Below, one piece after another: positions 1 to 9,255 of a DNA stretch of 64,000 nucleotides. The notes beneath the pieces are model-generated. The model saw only the letters and a program-made list of their open reading frames with translations. It had not been told where the DNA came from and did no database searches. The stretch is from Pseudomonas fluorescens (lineage in GTDB: Bacteria; Pseudomonadota; Gammaproteobacteria; Pseudomonadales; Pseudomonadaceae), in the NCBI RefSeq assembly GCF_902498195.1, contig NZ_CABVIY010000003.1, forward strand, positions 620,001 through 684,000. Direction: 5' to 3'. The position numbers were made by a program, and so were the translations under genes. The stretch's first letter is position 1; each line of letters begins with the position of its first letter.

Positions 1-94
1 CGCTTTCGCTGACCTGGCGTGATGGCTCAACCCACACGTTGTGACCTTGTTCGTCCGCACTTTGCCGGCCCGATGCCGCACCGGAGTAATTTTC

Positions 95-1405
95 ATGACA
101 GACAATAACGATAAAAACCTGTTTGGCCGCGACGTTTCACGTCGTGATTTCCTGCGTGGCAGCGGTGTCGCCGCAGGCACGATTGCCCTGGCCAGCCTGC
201 CGTTCAACTTCGCCGTGGGCAGTGAACGGGTGATCAAGCTCGGCTACGTCAGCCCGCAGACCGGGCCGCTGGCACCCTTTGCCGCGGCCGACAACTACAT
301 CATCGAATCGCTCAGGCAAACGCTGAAAAACACCCTCACGGTGGCGGGCAAGGCGTACCGCCTGGAAGTCATCGTCAAGGACAGCCAGTCCAACCCCAAC
401 CGCGCGGCGGAAGTGGCGAGTGAGTTGATCCTGTCCGATCAGGTCGACCTGATGCTCGTATCGTCGACGCCCGAAACCACCAACCCGGTGTCCGACCAAT
501 GCGAAATCAACGAGATCCCGTGTATTTCCACGGTGGCGCCGTGGCAGCCATGGTTCTTCACCCGTGGCGGCAAACCCGAGCAGGGCTTTGATTGGACCTA
601 TCACTTTTTCTGGGGCCTGGAAGATGTGATCGGCACTTACACCGCCATGTGGGGCGCGATGCCCACCGATAAGGTGATCGGTGGCCTGTTCCCCAACGAT
701 GGCGACGGCAATGCCTGGGGTGATTCGAAACTCGGGTTCCCGCCGGTGCTGGCGCAGAAGGGATTTCAGTTGGTCGATCCCGGTCGTTTCCAGAGCCTGA
801 CCGATGACTTCTCCGCGCAGATCGCCGCGTTCAAGAAGGCTGAAGTAGAGATCGTCACCGGTGTGGTCATTCCCCCGGATCTGACCACGTTCTGGACACA
901 GGCGCGCCAGCAGGGCTTCAAACCCAAAGCCGTGTCGGTGGGCAAGGCGTTGCTGTTTCCCACGGCGGTCGAAGCATTGGGCAAAGCCGGCAATAACCTG
1001 TCCACGGAAATCTGGTGGAGCCCCACGCACCCGTTCAGTTCGTCGCTGACCGGCGCCAGTGCCGGACAGCTCGCCCAAGGCTTCACCCAGGCCACCGGCA
1101 AACAATGGACGCAACCGCTGGGCTTCGTGCATGCGTTGTTCGAACTGGCGGTGGACATCCTCCAGCGCACCGAAGAAATCGGCAACCCGAAGGCCGTGCG
1201 CGATGCCTTGCTCAAGACCAATCTCAACACCGTGGTCGGGCCGATCAACTGGAACGGCGGACCGGTGAAAAACGTCGCCAAGACGCCGCTGGTCAGTGGC
1301 CAATGGCGGCTGGGCAATAACAACCAATACGACTTGATCGTGACCAGCAATGCCACCGCACCGGCGATCCCGCTGGGCGGCGAGATGCAGGCCATTACGT
1401 ATTGA
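95..1405 (+). CDS. Tat-exported ABC transporter substrate-binding protein (branched-chain amino acid type)
   Basis: This 436-aa protein is a periplasmic binding protein of the type-1 fold (Peripla_BP_6, LivK/urea/aromatic group) that would capture the substrate for the transporter encoded just downstream. The start at 95 is preferred over an earlier in-frame ATG at 41 because a CCGGAG ribosome site lies about 9 bases before it and because it puts a twin-arginine signal (SRRDFL, residues 15-20, then a hydrophobic stretch to about residue 40) at the N-terminus. Tat export is common in this subfamily. The mature part shows the family opening 'IKLGYVSPQTGPLAPFA'. The four following genes complete the transporter. 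The substrate cannot be read from sequence. A nearby aromatic or steroid catabolite is an inference from context only. Confidence 0.85.
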   Translation: MTDNNDKNLFGRDVSRRDFLRGSGVAAGTIALASLPFNFAVGSERVIKLGYVSPQTGPLAPFAAADNYIIESLRQTLKNTLTVAGKAYRLEVIVKDSQSNPNRAAEVASELILSDQVDLMLVSSTPETTNPVSDQCEINEIPCISTVAPWQPWFFTRGGKPEQGFDWTYHFFWGLEDVIGTYTAMWGAMPTDKVIGGLFPNDGDGNAWGDSKLGFPPVLAQKGFQLVDPGRFQSLTDDFSAQIAAFKKAEVEIVTGVVIPPDLTTFWTQARQQGFKPKAVSVGKALLFPTAVEALGKAGNNLSTEIWWSPTHPFSSSLTGASAGQLAQGFTQATGKQWTQPLGFVHALFELAVDILQRTEEIGNPKAVRDALLKTNLNTVVGPINWNGGPVKNVAKTPLVSGQWRLGNNNQYDLIVTSNATAPAIPLGGEMQAITY

Positions 1406-1430
1406 TCGCGCTCAAGCAAGCAGGTGCACC

Positions 1431-2156
1431 ATGCAACAGCCACTTCTACAACTGAACGATGTGCATAAAAGCTACGGCTCGGTGAAGGTCACCGATGCCG
1501 TGAGCCTGACCCTTGAGCCCGGTGAAGCCCTGGGCATCATCGGCCCCAACGGCGCGGGCAAAAGCACGCTGTTCAACCTGATCGCCGGCGGCGTGGCGGC
1601 GGACAGCGGCAGCATCCATTTCGAAGGCCGCGACGTCACCTGCGAACCGGTGTTCAAGCGTTGCCAGCAAGGCATCGGCCGCTCCCACCAGATCCCGCAC
1701 CCGTTCGTGAAAATGACCGTGTTCGAAAACCTGCTGGTGGGCGCGACCTTCGGTGCGCGGTTGCCCGACAAGGAGGCCAGCCAGTGGTGCGCGCAGACCC
1801 TGGAACTGACGGGCCTGATGCGCAAGGCCAACGTGCTGGCCGGCTCGCTGACCCTGCTCGACCGCAAGCGCCTGGAAATGGCGCGTGCCTTGTCGACCCG
1901 GCCGCGTTTGCTGCTGCTCGATGAAATTGCCGGTGGCCTGACCGAACCGGAATGCCTGGCACTGGTGGAAACCATCCAGGGCATCCACAAGGCCGGCGTC
2001 GCCATCATCTGGATCGAACACATCGTCCACGCCTTGCTGGCGGTGGTCAGCCGCCTGACGGTGATCAACTTCGGCGCCAAACTGGCCGAAGGCGAGCCGC
2101 GCAGCGTCATGGCCGATCCGCGGGTGCAGGACATCTATATGGGCATCGGGAGCTGA
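1431..2156 (+). CDS. ABC transporter ATPase, LivG type
   Basis: This 241-aa cytoplasmic ATPase energises uptake with its partner at 2160. A Walker A motif (GPNGAGKS) lies near residue 40 and a Walker B motif (LLLLDEIAGGL) near residue 160. The signature loop reads SLTLLDRKRLE instead of LSGGQ, which is usual for one LivG subfamily. The start at 1431 follows 'GGTGCACC' and is the one that gives the normal LivG N-terminus (QPLLQLNDVHKSYG). An upstream in-frame ATG at 1350 would overlap the binding-protein gene and is rejected. The gene sits 25 bp after the binding protein and 3 bp before the second ATPase, so the five genes form one operon. Confidence 0.88.
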   Translation: MQQPLLQLNDVHKSYGSVKVTDAVSLTLEPGEALGIIGPNGAGKSTLFNLIAGGVAADSGSIHFEGRDVTCEPVFKRCQQGIGRSHQIPHPFVKMTVFENLLVGATFGARLPDKEASQWCAQTLELTGLMRKANVLAGSLTLLDRKRLEMARALSTRPRLLLLDEIAGGLTEPECLALVETIQGIHKAGVAIIWIEHIVHALLAVVSRLTVINFGAKLAEGEPRSVMADPRVQDIYMGIGS

Positions 2157-2159
2157 GAC

Positions 2160-2870
2160 ATGACGACCCAAACAACCCTGCTGTCCATTGACAGACTCTG
2201 CGCCGGCTACGGCGACTTTCAAGCGCTGTTCGATATCAGCCTGACCCTGGAGCAGGGCGAAACCGTGGCGATCATCGGCTCCAACGGCGCGGGCAAATCG
2301 ACGTTCCTGCGCTCGCTGGCGGGGCAGATCAAAAACCTGTCGGGCGCCATCACCTTCAGGGGGCAGGCCATCGGTGACCTGGCGGCCAACCAGGTGATCG
2401 AGCGCGGTATCGCCCTGGTCCCGGAGGGTCGCAAGCTGTTCCCGTCGCTCACCGTCGAGGAAAACCTGCAGATCGGCGCCTATAGCCAACGCCCGGGGCC
2501 CTGGACGCTGGCGAGGATTTACCAACTGTTCCCGGTCCTGGAAACACTGCGCAAGCGCCCCGGTACCGCGCTGTCCGGCGGCCAGCAGCAAATGGTCGCG
2601 ATTGGCCGGGGTTTGATGGCCAACCCGCACTTGCTGCTGTGCGACGAGATCAGCCTGGGCCTGGCGCCAACGACGATCAAGGACATCTACGCTGCGCTGC
2701 CTTCGATCAAGGCCGACGGCACCACGGTGATTCTCGTCGAGCAGGACATCAATCAGGCGTTGAGTGTCTGCGACCGTTTCTATTGCTTGCAGGAAGGGCG
2801 CGTGTCCCTGACCGGCCGGCCAGGGGACGTCGACAAGGCGCAAATCAAAGCCGCGTACTTTGGGGTTTAG
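2160..2870 (+). CDS. ABC transporter ATPase, LivF type
   Basis: This is the second ATPase subunit, 236 aa, the usual LivF length. It has Walker A (SNGAGKS, about residue 40), a canonical signature (LSGGQQQM), Walker B (LLLCDEISLGLAP) and the switch histidine region replaced by VEQDIN, as is typical of LivF proteins. It starts 3 bp after the LivG-like stop with GGGAGC as ribosome site. It would form a heterodimer with the preceding ATPase on the inner face of the permease pair. Confidence 0.88.
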   Translation: MTTQTTLLSIDRLCAGYGDFQALFDISLTLEQGETVAIIGSNGAGKSTFLRSLAGQIKNLSGAITFRGQAIGDLAANQVIERGIALVPEGRKLFPSLTVEENLQIGAYSQRPGPWTLARIYQLFPVLETLRKRPGTALSGGQQQMVAIGRGLMANPHLLLCDEISLGLAPTTIKDIYAALPSIKADGTTVILVEQDINQALSVCDRFYCLQEGRVSLTGRPGDVDKAQIKAAYFGV

Positions 2871-2872
2871 TC

Positions 2873-3736
2873 ATGGAATGGATCAATACGCTTCTCCAGG
2901 GCATGTTGCTCGGTGGCCTCTACGCGATGTTCGCGGTGGGGCTGTCGCTGATGTTCGGCATCATGCGCCTGGTCAATATCGCCCACGGCGACTTCATTGT
3001 GCTGGCCTCGTACCTGGCACTGGTGGTGGTCAACCACCTGGGGTTCAGTCCGCTGGCCAGCCTGCTGATCGTCGTGCCGGTGATGTTCTGTTTCGGCTAC
3101 CTGCTGCAACGCTGGCTGCTCAACCGGACGCTCGGCCAGGACATCCTGCCGCCGCTGCTGGTGACCTTCGGCCTGTCGATCATCGTGCAGAACGTGTTGC
3201 TGCAGTTTTTCAGCGCCGACAGCCAGAAACTGTCCCAGGGTGAGCTGGAAGTCGCCAGTGTCGGCTTCGGCAGCCTCAGCGTGGGCATCATGCCGCTGAT
3301 GGTGTTTGGCAGTGCGCTGCTGATCATCGGTGGCCTGCAATTGCTGTTTTACAAAACCGCCTTGGGCCGGGCGTTTCGCGCTACCTCCGATGACCAGCAG
3401 ACCGCACGCCTGATGGGGGTCAACAACGCGCACATCTTCGGCCTGGCCATGGCGCTGGCGATGGCGGTGGTGTCGATCGCCGGGGTGTTTCTGGCGATCC
3501 GTACCAGCTTCGATCCCACCGTGGGGCCGGCGCGTCTGTTGTACGGCTTTGAAGCGGTGATCATCGGCGGTCTGGGCAGCCTGTGGGGCACGCTGGCGGG
3601 CGGGGTGATTCTCGGTATCGCCCAGGCCGTCGGGGCAAAAATCGATCCCGGCTGGCAAATCCTCGCCGGTCACCTTGTGTTTTTGCTGATCCTGGTCGTG
3701 CGCCCGCGTGGCCTGTTTCCCCGGAGTGTCGACTGA
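2873..3736 (+). CDS. ABC transporter permease, LivH type
   Basis: This 287-aa inner-membrane permease belongs to the LivH half of the family. It begins MEWINTLLQGMLLGGLYAMF, has about eight hydrophobic segments, and shows the family loop LMGVNNAHIFGLAMALA and the C-terminal GGLGSLWGTLAGGVILG. The start at 2873 directly follows the LivF-like stop. A longer reading frame that begins at 2639 runs through the LivF-like gene and is spurious there. Confidence 0.87.
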   Translation: MEWINTLLQGMLLGGLYAMFAVGLSLMFGIMRLVNIAHGDFIVLASYLALVVVNHLGFSPLASLLIVVPVMFCFGYLLQRWLLNRTLGQDILPPLLVTFGLSIIVQNVLLQFFSADSQKLSQGELEVASVGFGSLSVGIMPLMVFGSALLIIGGLQLLFYKTALGRAFRATSDDQQTARLMGVNNAHIFGLAMALAMAVVSIAGVFLAIRTSFDPTVGPARLLYGFEAVIIGGLGSLWGTLAGGVILGIAQAVGAKIDPGWQILAGHLVFLLILVVRPRGLFPRSVD

Positions 3737-4770
3737 TGAATGCCTTGAATAATCCTGCGCTGACGTACCGCGTACAACGCACGACCACCAGCAGCCGGGT
3801 CGGTCTGACCTTGCTCGGGCTGTGCGTGCTGGTGCTGATCAGTGCGCCATGGTGGGCCGATCGTGCCAGCCTGCGACTGGTGGTGGAATTCGCCTATTAC
3901 CTGGCGCTGGCGCAAATGTGGAACCTGCTGGCCGGTTACGCCGGCATGGTGTCGGTGGGGCAGCAGGCGTTTGTCGGCCTGGGCGGCTATCTGTTGTTCA
4001 TGCTGTCGACGCAACTGGGCATGCCGCCGTTGTTCGCGGTGGTGCTCTCGGGCGTGCTGGTCGCATTGTTGGCGATTCCCACCGCGTTGATCGTGTTTCG
4101 CCTGCGCGGTGCCTACTTTGCCATCGGCACCTGGGTGGTGGCCGAGGTGTTTCGCCTGGGGCTGGCGCAGGTGAGCAGCCTGGGCGGCGGCTCGGGACAA
4201 AGCCTGCCGGCGGCGATCGTGCGGCAGATCGGCAATGACCGGGACGGGCGCGAGATGCTGATCTACTTCACCGCGCTGGCCATCGCCATAGGCGCGGTGG
4301 CGGTGGTGTTCTTCTTGCTGCGTTCGCGACAAGGGCTGGCCCTGGCGTCGATCCGCGATTCGGAACCGGCCTCCGGCAGCCTGGGGGTCAATACCTTCCG
4401 CACCAAGCTGATGGTGTACGTGCTGGCGGCCGGTTGCACCGGGGTGGTCGGGGCGCTGATCTTCCTGCAAAAGCTGCGGATTTCCCCGGAAGCGGCGTTC
4501 AACCTGCAGGACTGGACGGCGGTGGTGATTTTCATCGTCATCATCGGCGGCATCGGCACCCTGGAGGGGCCGTTGATCGGCACACTGATCTATTTCGTGT
4601 TACGCGGATGCCTGGCCCAGTACGGCGCGGTGTACATGATCATTCTGGGCGTGGTGGCGGTGGTGATGATGCTCAAGGCACCGCAAGGGGTGTGGGGGCT
4701 GATCAGCGAACGGCTGGGCTGGCAGGTTTTCCCCATGCAGCGGCGGTTGTCGATCCAGTCAAAGCCCTGA
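3736..4770 (+). CDS. ABC transporter permease, LivM type
   Basis: This 344-aa membrane protein is the second permease. Family marks are NLLAGYAGMVSVGQQAFVGLGG near residue 60-80 and IGGIGTLEGPLIGTL near residue 275. The ATG overlaps the LivH-like stop codon by one base (TGATG), so translation is probably coupled. It ends the operon. A REP-type hairpin lies downstream at 4836-4935. Confidence 0.87.
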   Translation: MNALNNPALTYRVQRTTTSSRVGLTLLGLCVLVLISAPWWADRASLRLVVEFAYYLALAQMWNLLAGYAGMVSVGQQAFVGLGGYLLFMLSTQLGMPPLFAVVLSGVLVALLAIPTALIVFRLRGAYFAIGTWVVAEVFRLGLAQVSSLGGGSGQSLPAAIVRQIGNDRDGREMLIYFTALAIAIGAVAVVFFLLRSRQGLALASIRDSEPASGSLGVNTFRTKLMVYVLAAGCTGVVGALIFLQKLRISPEAAFNLQDWTAVVIFIVIIGGIGTLEGPLIGTLIYFVLRGCLAQYGAVYMIILGVVAVVMMLKAPQGVWGLISERLGWQVFPMQRRLSIQSKP

Positions 4771-4835
4771 CAGGCAGCCCCGGATGTGGAGTGCGAGGTG
4801 CCGACAGGCTAACCTCGCTATTCCGTCCGGCTACC

Positions 4836-4935
4836 TGTAGGAGCGAGCCTGCTCGCGATGGTCGTTAACGATGACGCGGGCTGTCTGAATGCCCGCGTTG
4901 ATTGGGCGTCCATCGCGAGCAAGCTCGCTCCTACA
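4836..4935. repeat. REP-type inverted repeat (doublet)
   Basis: TGTAGGAGCGAGCCTGCTCG is followed about 45 bases later by its near-perfect reverse complement, ending GCTCCTACA. The two arms form a long hairpin between the permease gene and the LysR gene. It matches the common intergenic REP doublets of Pseudomonas and may act as a transcription or mRNA-decay barrier. Confidence 0.85.
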
Positions 4936-4954
4936 CATCCAGAGAACCTGCCCC

Positions 4955-5884
4955 ATGGATCGTTTACTCAGTGTCGAAGCCTTTGTGCGTGTTGCCGAGA
5001 CCGGTAACTTCGCCAGGGCGGCCCAGCAACTGGGCGTGACCCGTTCGGTGATCACCCACCGCATTCAGCAGCTGGAGCAATTTATCAATGCACCGCTGTT
5101 CCATCGCAGCACGCGCCACGTGCGGCTCTCCGAAGTCGGCGAGACGTACTACAAGGAATGCGCGGACATGGTCGCGAGTTTCAACTCGCTGACCGAACAC
5201 ATGCGCGAGCTGCGCGCCAAACCCACCGGCAAACTGCGGGTGCAGATGCTGCCGGGGTTCGCCATCGGGCACTTCGGCAGGATGCTGGCCGAGTTCACGC
5301 GGCTGTACCCGGACATCGAGGTGGACGTGATCGTCAACGACCGGGTGGTCGACCCGATCGAAGAGGGCTTCGATGTCGCGTTCCAGATGTTCCCGCCCAT
5401 GGCCGAAACCCTGATCGAACGCAAACTGTTCAGCGTTCGCCGGTTGTTCTGCATGTCCCCCGACTATGCCGAAGAGTTCGGCGTGCCCACGCACCCCCAG
5501 CAATTGCTGCAACACAAGATCGCCTTGTATGAGGGCTATCCGTCGCGCAATCGCTGGATCTTCACCCGCGAAGACGAGCAGGTGGAACTGAGCCTGCCGG
5601 GCCAGGTGCGTTCGAACTCCGTGCATTTGCTGCGCGATTACGCCTCGACCGGGGTGTGCATCGTCTGCCTGCCGACACTGGTGGCCAGTGACGACCTGCT
5701 CAGCGGGCGGCTGATTCCGGTGCTGCCGGAGTACGCCTTGTCCTCCTTCAACTTCTCCGCGGTGTACCCCGCGACCCAGCGCCGGGCCCTGAAAGTGCGG
5801 ACGCTGATCGACTTCCTGGTGGAAAACTTCGGCGACGAACCCTGCTGGGACAAGCCTTTGCTGGAACGCGGCTGGGTGCGCTGA
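4955..5884 (+). CDS. LysR-family transcriptional regulator
   Basis: This 309-aa protein has an N-terminal winged helix-turn-helix (RLLSVEAFVRVAETGNFARAA to about residue 60, with LSEVGETYY closing it) and a C-terminal inducer-binding domain. LysR proteins bind a small co-inducer and usually activate an adjacent operon. The start at 4955 is the standard LysR N-terminus (MDRLLSVEAF). The gene is codirectional with the hap operon that begins 249 bp downstream, so it is the likely hap regulator, although LysR genes are more often divergent from their targets. It could instead serve the upstream transporter. Confidence 0.85.
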   Translation: MDRLLSVEAFVRVAETGNFARAAQQLGVTRSVITHRIQQLEQFINAPLFHRSTRHVRLSEVGETYYKECADMVASFNSLTEHMRELRAKPTGKLRVQMLPGFAIGHFGRMLAEFTRLYPDIEVDVIVNDRVVDPIEEGFDVAFQMFPPMAETLIERKLFSVRRLFCMSPDYAEEFGVPTHPQQLLQHKIALYEGYPSRNRWIFTREDEQVELSLPGQVRSNSVHLLRDYASTGVCIVCLPTLVASDDLLSGRLIPVLPEYALSSFNFSAVYPATQRRALKVRTLIDFLVENFGDEPCWDKPLLERGWVR

Positions 5885-5892
5885 CGCATGTT

Positions 5893-5980
5893 TGTAGGAG
5901 CTGCCGCAGGCTGCGATCTTTTGATCCTTTTAATGCAACGTCAAAAGATCGCAGCCTCGTTGCACTCGGCAGCTCCTACA
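5893..5980. repeat. REP-type hairpin upstream of hapC
   Basis: TGTAGGAGCTGCCGCAGGCT (left) pairs with a partly diverged copy ending GGCAGCTCCTACA. The middle contains GCGATCTTTTGAT and its complement. It separates the LysR gene from the hap promoter region. Confidence 0.8.
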
Positions 5981-6014
5981 CAGCTCCTACACAGCTCCTA
6001 CACAGCTCCTACAC
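5971..6014. repeat. Four tandem 11-bp copies of a REP end
   Basis: The unit AGCTCCTACAC is repeated four times without interruption, starting inside the right arm of the preceding REP. It looks like slippage of the REP terminus. It lies about 120 bp before the hapC start, in the region where a promoter or regulator site would be expected. Confidence 0.9.
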
Positions 6015-6132
6015 AGCCGCCACAGTGTTTGCGTTTCGCGAACACTGTTGTCGCCGACTGCCTAATTGTCCCGGCGAGGGGCGGGACGTACTGTTGACTC
6101 ACTGTTACTACAACAACAAAACGGTGAAAACC

Positions 6133-6627
6133 ATGAGTAGCGCGGCAATCGAAACAGTCTTCGGCTCGCTGAACAATTTCAGCAAGGGCTCGGTTGAAAT
6201 CATCAGCGGCCAGGCCAGTCACTATGCCTTTTCGAACATCTTCGAAGTGGCGCAACAATCGCTCCCTTATGAAAAAGTCGTGGTCGGCCTGAACCTCGGC
6301 TACGTCGTCGAGACCCTGCGTGCCGAGGGCCAATCGCCCTGGTACACCGCAGCGCACGACGAATTCGCCATTGTCATGGACGGTGAAGTGCGGGTGGATT
6401 TCCTCAAGCTCGATGCACCCTTGAAAGACGGCGAGGGCACGCGGCTGGCCGGTGAAGTCCCGGCGGGCAAACCCATGGGCTACGTCTTGCTCAAGCGCGG
6501 CCACCAGTGCCTGCTGCCAGTCGGCACGGCCTATCGCTTCGAAGCCAGCCGTGCGGGTGTGATCCTGCAACAGACCATCAAAGGACCCTTGTCGGTCGAG
6601 AAGTGGGCAGACATCTGCTTCAAGTGA
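6133..6627 (+). CDS. hapC: Hydroquinone 1,2-dioxygenase small subunit
   Basis: This 164-aa protein matches the small subunit of the two-component Fe(II) hydroquinone dioxygenase (HapC of P. fluorescens ACB, PnpE1-type). With HapD it cleaves hydroquinone to 4-hydroxymuconic semialdehyde in the cytoplasm. The start at 6133 is the first in-frame ATG giving the expected size. An upstream ATG at 6025 lies in the repeat-bearing leader. The sequence has cupin-like beta strands (HDEFAIVMDGEVRVDF, PVGTAYRFEA). It opens a seven-gene operon whose order equals hapCDEFGHI. Confidence 0.88.
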   Translation: MSSAAIETVFGSLNNFSKGSVEIISGQASHYAFSNIFEVAQQSLPYEKVVVGLNLGYVVETLRAEGQSPWYTAAHDEFAIVMDGEVRVDFLKLDAPLKDGEGTRLAGEVPAGKPMGYVLLKRGHQCLLPVGTAYRFEASRAGVILQQTIKGPLSVEKWADICFK

Positions 6628-6672
6628 TCAGCCCAGCCACCCCCCGCCCACAAAAAAACAAGGAATCCCGAC

Positions 6673-7692
6673 ATGGCCATGCTTGAAACCGCTGCCGACA
6701 CCGCACTGTTTGCCGACGATGACGTGCAGATCAGCCCGCCCCATCCCGTGACCGGCTACTGCGCCTTCCAGCTGGGCGCCTTCGAACTGTCGCGTGACGA
6801 GTATTTCGCGCGCATTACCTGGCCCGCCAAAGGCCAGACCCGCTCGCACCTGATTCCGGTGGACGCCTTTCTGCGCGCGCTGATGCGCGACGTCGCCTGG
6901 GGCTTTTTCTACGGCTGGGTCAACTTCGACCACGTCATCGGCACCCGCAACTACTACGGCAAGGTCGACCTGTACGCCGGCACCTTCAATGGCACGCTCA
7001 AGGCCGCCGGGGTCAACTACACCGAAAACTTCGAGACGCCGCTGATCATGGCCACCTTCAAGGCCATCCTGCGCGACTGGACCAACGCCACCTTCGACCC
7101 TTTTGCCGCACCGGAAGAAACCGGCACGGCATTCGGTCGCAAGAACGGCAGCAACATCGAGGCCATCGAACGCTTCCGCATCGCCACCAAACGCATGCCG
7201 GGCCTGAAGGATGACTCGCCGCTGCGCAACGACCTGCCGGTCAACCGCCAGTTCATCGACGTGTCCCAGGAAGAACCCGAAGTGCACGCCGCTGAAGGTT
7301 TCGAAGGCGAGCTGCATGCCTTCAGCCTGTTCAAGTACCTGTCGCGTTCCGACGTGACCTGGAACCCGTCGGTGACCTCGGTGTGCAAGGCCAGCCTGTT
7401 CTGCCCGACCACCGAAGAATTCATCCTGCCGGTGTTCCACGGCAATGACCGGGTCGAGTGGTTCCTGCAGCTGTCCGACGAAATCATCTGGGATGTCGGC
7501 GACAAGGACGACGGCAACCCGCGCGCCCGCATCACCATGCGCGCCGGCGACATTTGCGCCATGCCCGCGGACATTCGCCACCAGGGCTATTCCACCAAGC
7601 GCTCGATGCTGATGGTCTGGGAAAACGCCACGCCGAACCTGCCGCAACGCTATGAAAGCGGCGAACTCAAGCCCTATCCGATCGAATTCTAA
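6673..7692 (+). CDS. hapD: Hydroquinone 1,2-dioxygenase large (catalytic) subunit
   Basis: This 339-aa protein is the catalytic subunit of the nonheme Fe(II) hydroquinone dioxygenase. A cupin-like metal site is visible: H256-x-N258-x3-E262 (FHGNDRVEW) and H303 (DIRHQG). Length and partner gene match HapD/PnpE2. Ring opening gives 4-hydroxymuconic semialdehyde for the dehydrogenase encoded next. It starts 45 bp after hapC with AAGGAATC as ribosome site. The family is distinct from classical extradiol dioxygenases. Confidence 0.9.
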   Translation: MAMLETAADTALFADDDVQISPPHPVTGYCAFQLGAFELSRDEYFARITWPAKGQTRSHLIPVDAFLRALMRDVAWGFFYGWVNFDHVIGTRNYYGKVDLYAGTFNGTLKAAGVNYTENFETPLIMATFKAILRDWTNATFDPFAAPEETGTAFGRKNGSNIEAIERFRIATKRMPGLKDDSPLRNDLPVNRQFIDVSQEEPEVHAAEGFEGELHAFSLFKYLSRSDVTWNPSVTSVCKASLFCPTTEEFILPVFHGNDRVEWFLQLSDEIIWDVGDKDDGNPRARITMRAGDICAMPADIRHQGYSTKRSMLMVWENATPNLPQRYESGELKPYPIEF

Positions 7693-7783
7693 GGCCTGTG
7701 TCTGGCCCGGTGCACGCCGGGCCACCGGATCAAGAGTCAAGTCGTCAGACACTGCGCCACAGGCGCGGTGCGAGGAAAACATT

Positions 7784-9247
7784 ATGCAAAATCAGCTCTA
7801 CATCGATGGCCGTTTCGTGGATGCGGTCGCGGGCGGCACCATTGACGTCGTCTCGCCCCATGACGGCGCGTTGATCACCCGGATTGCCGCCGCCGAAGCA
7901 GCGGACATCGACCTGGCGGTCGCCGCCGCCAAGCGTGCCTTCCCGGCGTGGTCTGCCCTGGGCGCCGCCGAACGCGGGCGCCTGCTGCTCAAGCTGGCGG
8001 ACAAAATCGAGGAATGTGGCGAGGAACTGGCGCAACTCGAATCCCTCAACACCGGGCATCCGATCCGCGATTCCCGTGGCCTCGACGTGCCGCGCACGGC
8101 CGCCTGTTTCCGCTATTTCGGCGGCATGGCCGACAAGATCGAAGGCTCGGTGATTCCGGTCGAGGCCGGGTTTCTCAATTACGTGCAGCGCAAGCCGATT
8201 GGCGTGGTGGGGCAGATCGTGCCCTGGAACTTCCCGCTGATGTTCACCAGCTGGAAAATGGGCCCGGCGCTGGCGGCCGGCAACACCATCGTGATCAAGC
8301 CATCGGAAATCACCCCGTTGTCGACCTTGCGCATCGTCGAACTGATGACCGAAGTCGGTTTCCCCAAGGGCGTGGTCAACGTGGTGCCAGGCTACGGCCA
8401 TACCGCGGGCCAGGCGCTGGCCGAACACCTGGATGTGGGCAAGATTGCCTTCACCGGGTCCACGGCGACCGGTCGGCGGATTGTTGAAGCCTCGCAAGGC
8501 AACCTCAAGCGCATCCAGCTGGAACTGGGCGGCAAGGGCGCGAACATCGTGTTCGAAGATGCCAACCTGGAGGCGGCCGTCAACGGCGCGGCCTGGGCGA
8601 TCTTCCACAATCAGGGCCAGGCCTGCATCGCCGGTTCGCGGCTGATCCTGCATAAAGACATCGCTGATCAATTCCTTGAGCGTTTCATCGCCCTGGCCAA
8701 GTCCATTCGCCTCGGCGACCCCCTGGACCCGGAAACCGAAATGGGCCCGCTGACTTCGGCGCTGCACCGCGACCGTGTCCTGAGCTACATCGATATTGCG
8801 ATCGAGCAGGGCGGCAAGGTGCTCGCTGGCGGCAAGGCGCCGGACGACAAGGCCCTGGCCAAGGGTTTTTATGTCGAACCCACGGTGGTCGAGGCCAGGC
8901 CTGGTGATCGTGTCTGCCAGGAAGAAGTCTTTGGCCCGTTCGTCACCGTGGTGCGTTTCAGCACCGATGAAGAAGCCCTGGCCATCGCCAACGGCACCGA
9001 ATACGGCCTGGGCAGCGGCCTGTGGACGCAGAACCTGGCCCGGGCGCACAAAATGGCCGACGCGATTCATGCCGGCATGTGCTGGATCAATTGCTACAAG
9101 CGTGTCAGCCCCGGCAGCCCGTTCGGCGGTGTCGGGCAATCGGGCTATGGTCGCGAGATGGGCTTCGAAGCGATCCACGACTACACCGAGGCCCGTTCGG
9201 TGTGGGTCAATGTTGACGCCAAGATCCCTCCACATTTCAAGCGCTGA
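7784..9247 (+). CDS. hapE: 4-hydroxymuconic semialdehyde dehydrogenase (ALDH superfamily)
   Basis: This 487-aa aldehyde dehydrogenase has the general base in ELGGKGAN and the catalytic Cys281 in FHNQGQACIAGS. Its place directly after hapCD gives the substrate: it would oxidise 4-hydroxymuconic semialdehyde to maleylacetate with NAD+. The start at 7784 (MQNQLYIDGRF) follows CGAGGAAAAC and is the normal ALDH N-terminus. An earlier in-frame start inside the end of hapD is rejected. Confidence 0.9.
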   Translation: MQNQLYIDGRFVDAVAGGTIDVVSPHDGALITRIAAAEAADIDLAVAAAKRAFPAWSALGAAERGRLLLKLADKIEECGEELAQLESLNTGHPIRDSRGLDVPRTAACFRYFGGMADKIEGSVIPVEAGFLNYVQRKPIGVVGQIVPWNFPLMFTSWKMGPALAAGNTIVIKPSEITPLSTLRIVELMTEVGFPKGVVNVVPGYGHTAGQALAEHLDVGKIAFTGSTATGRRIVEASQGNLKRIQLELGGKGANIVFEDANLEAAVNGAAWAIFHNQGQACIAGSRLILHKDIADQFLERFIALAKSIRLGDPLDPETEMGPLTSALHRDRVLSYIDIAIEQGGKVLAGGKAPDDKALAKGFYVEPTVVEARPGDRVCQEEVFGPFVTVVRFSTDEEALAIANGTEYGLGSGLWTQNLARAHKMADAIHAGMCWINCYKRVSPGSPFGGVGQSGYGREMGFEAIHDYTEARSVWVNVDAKIPPHFKR

Positions 9248-9255
9248 GGCCTGCC

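Noticed and set aside
137-1327. Long open frame on the minus strand inside the binding-protein gene
   Set aside because: It is antisense to a clear gene, has low-complexity R/G/H/Q-rich composition typical of GC-rich shadow frames, and matches no family.
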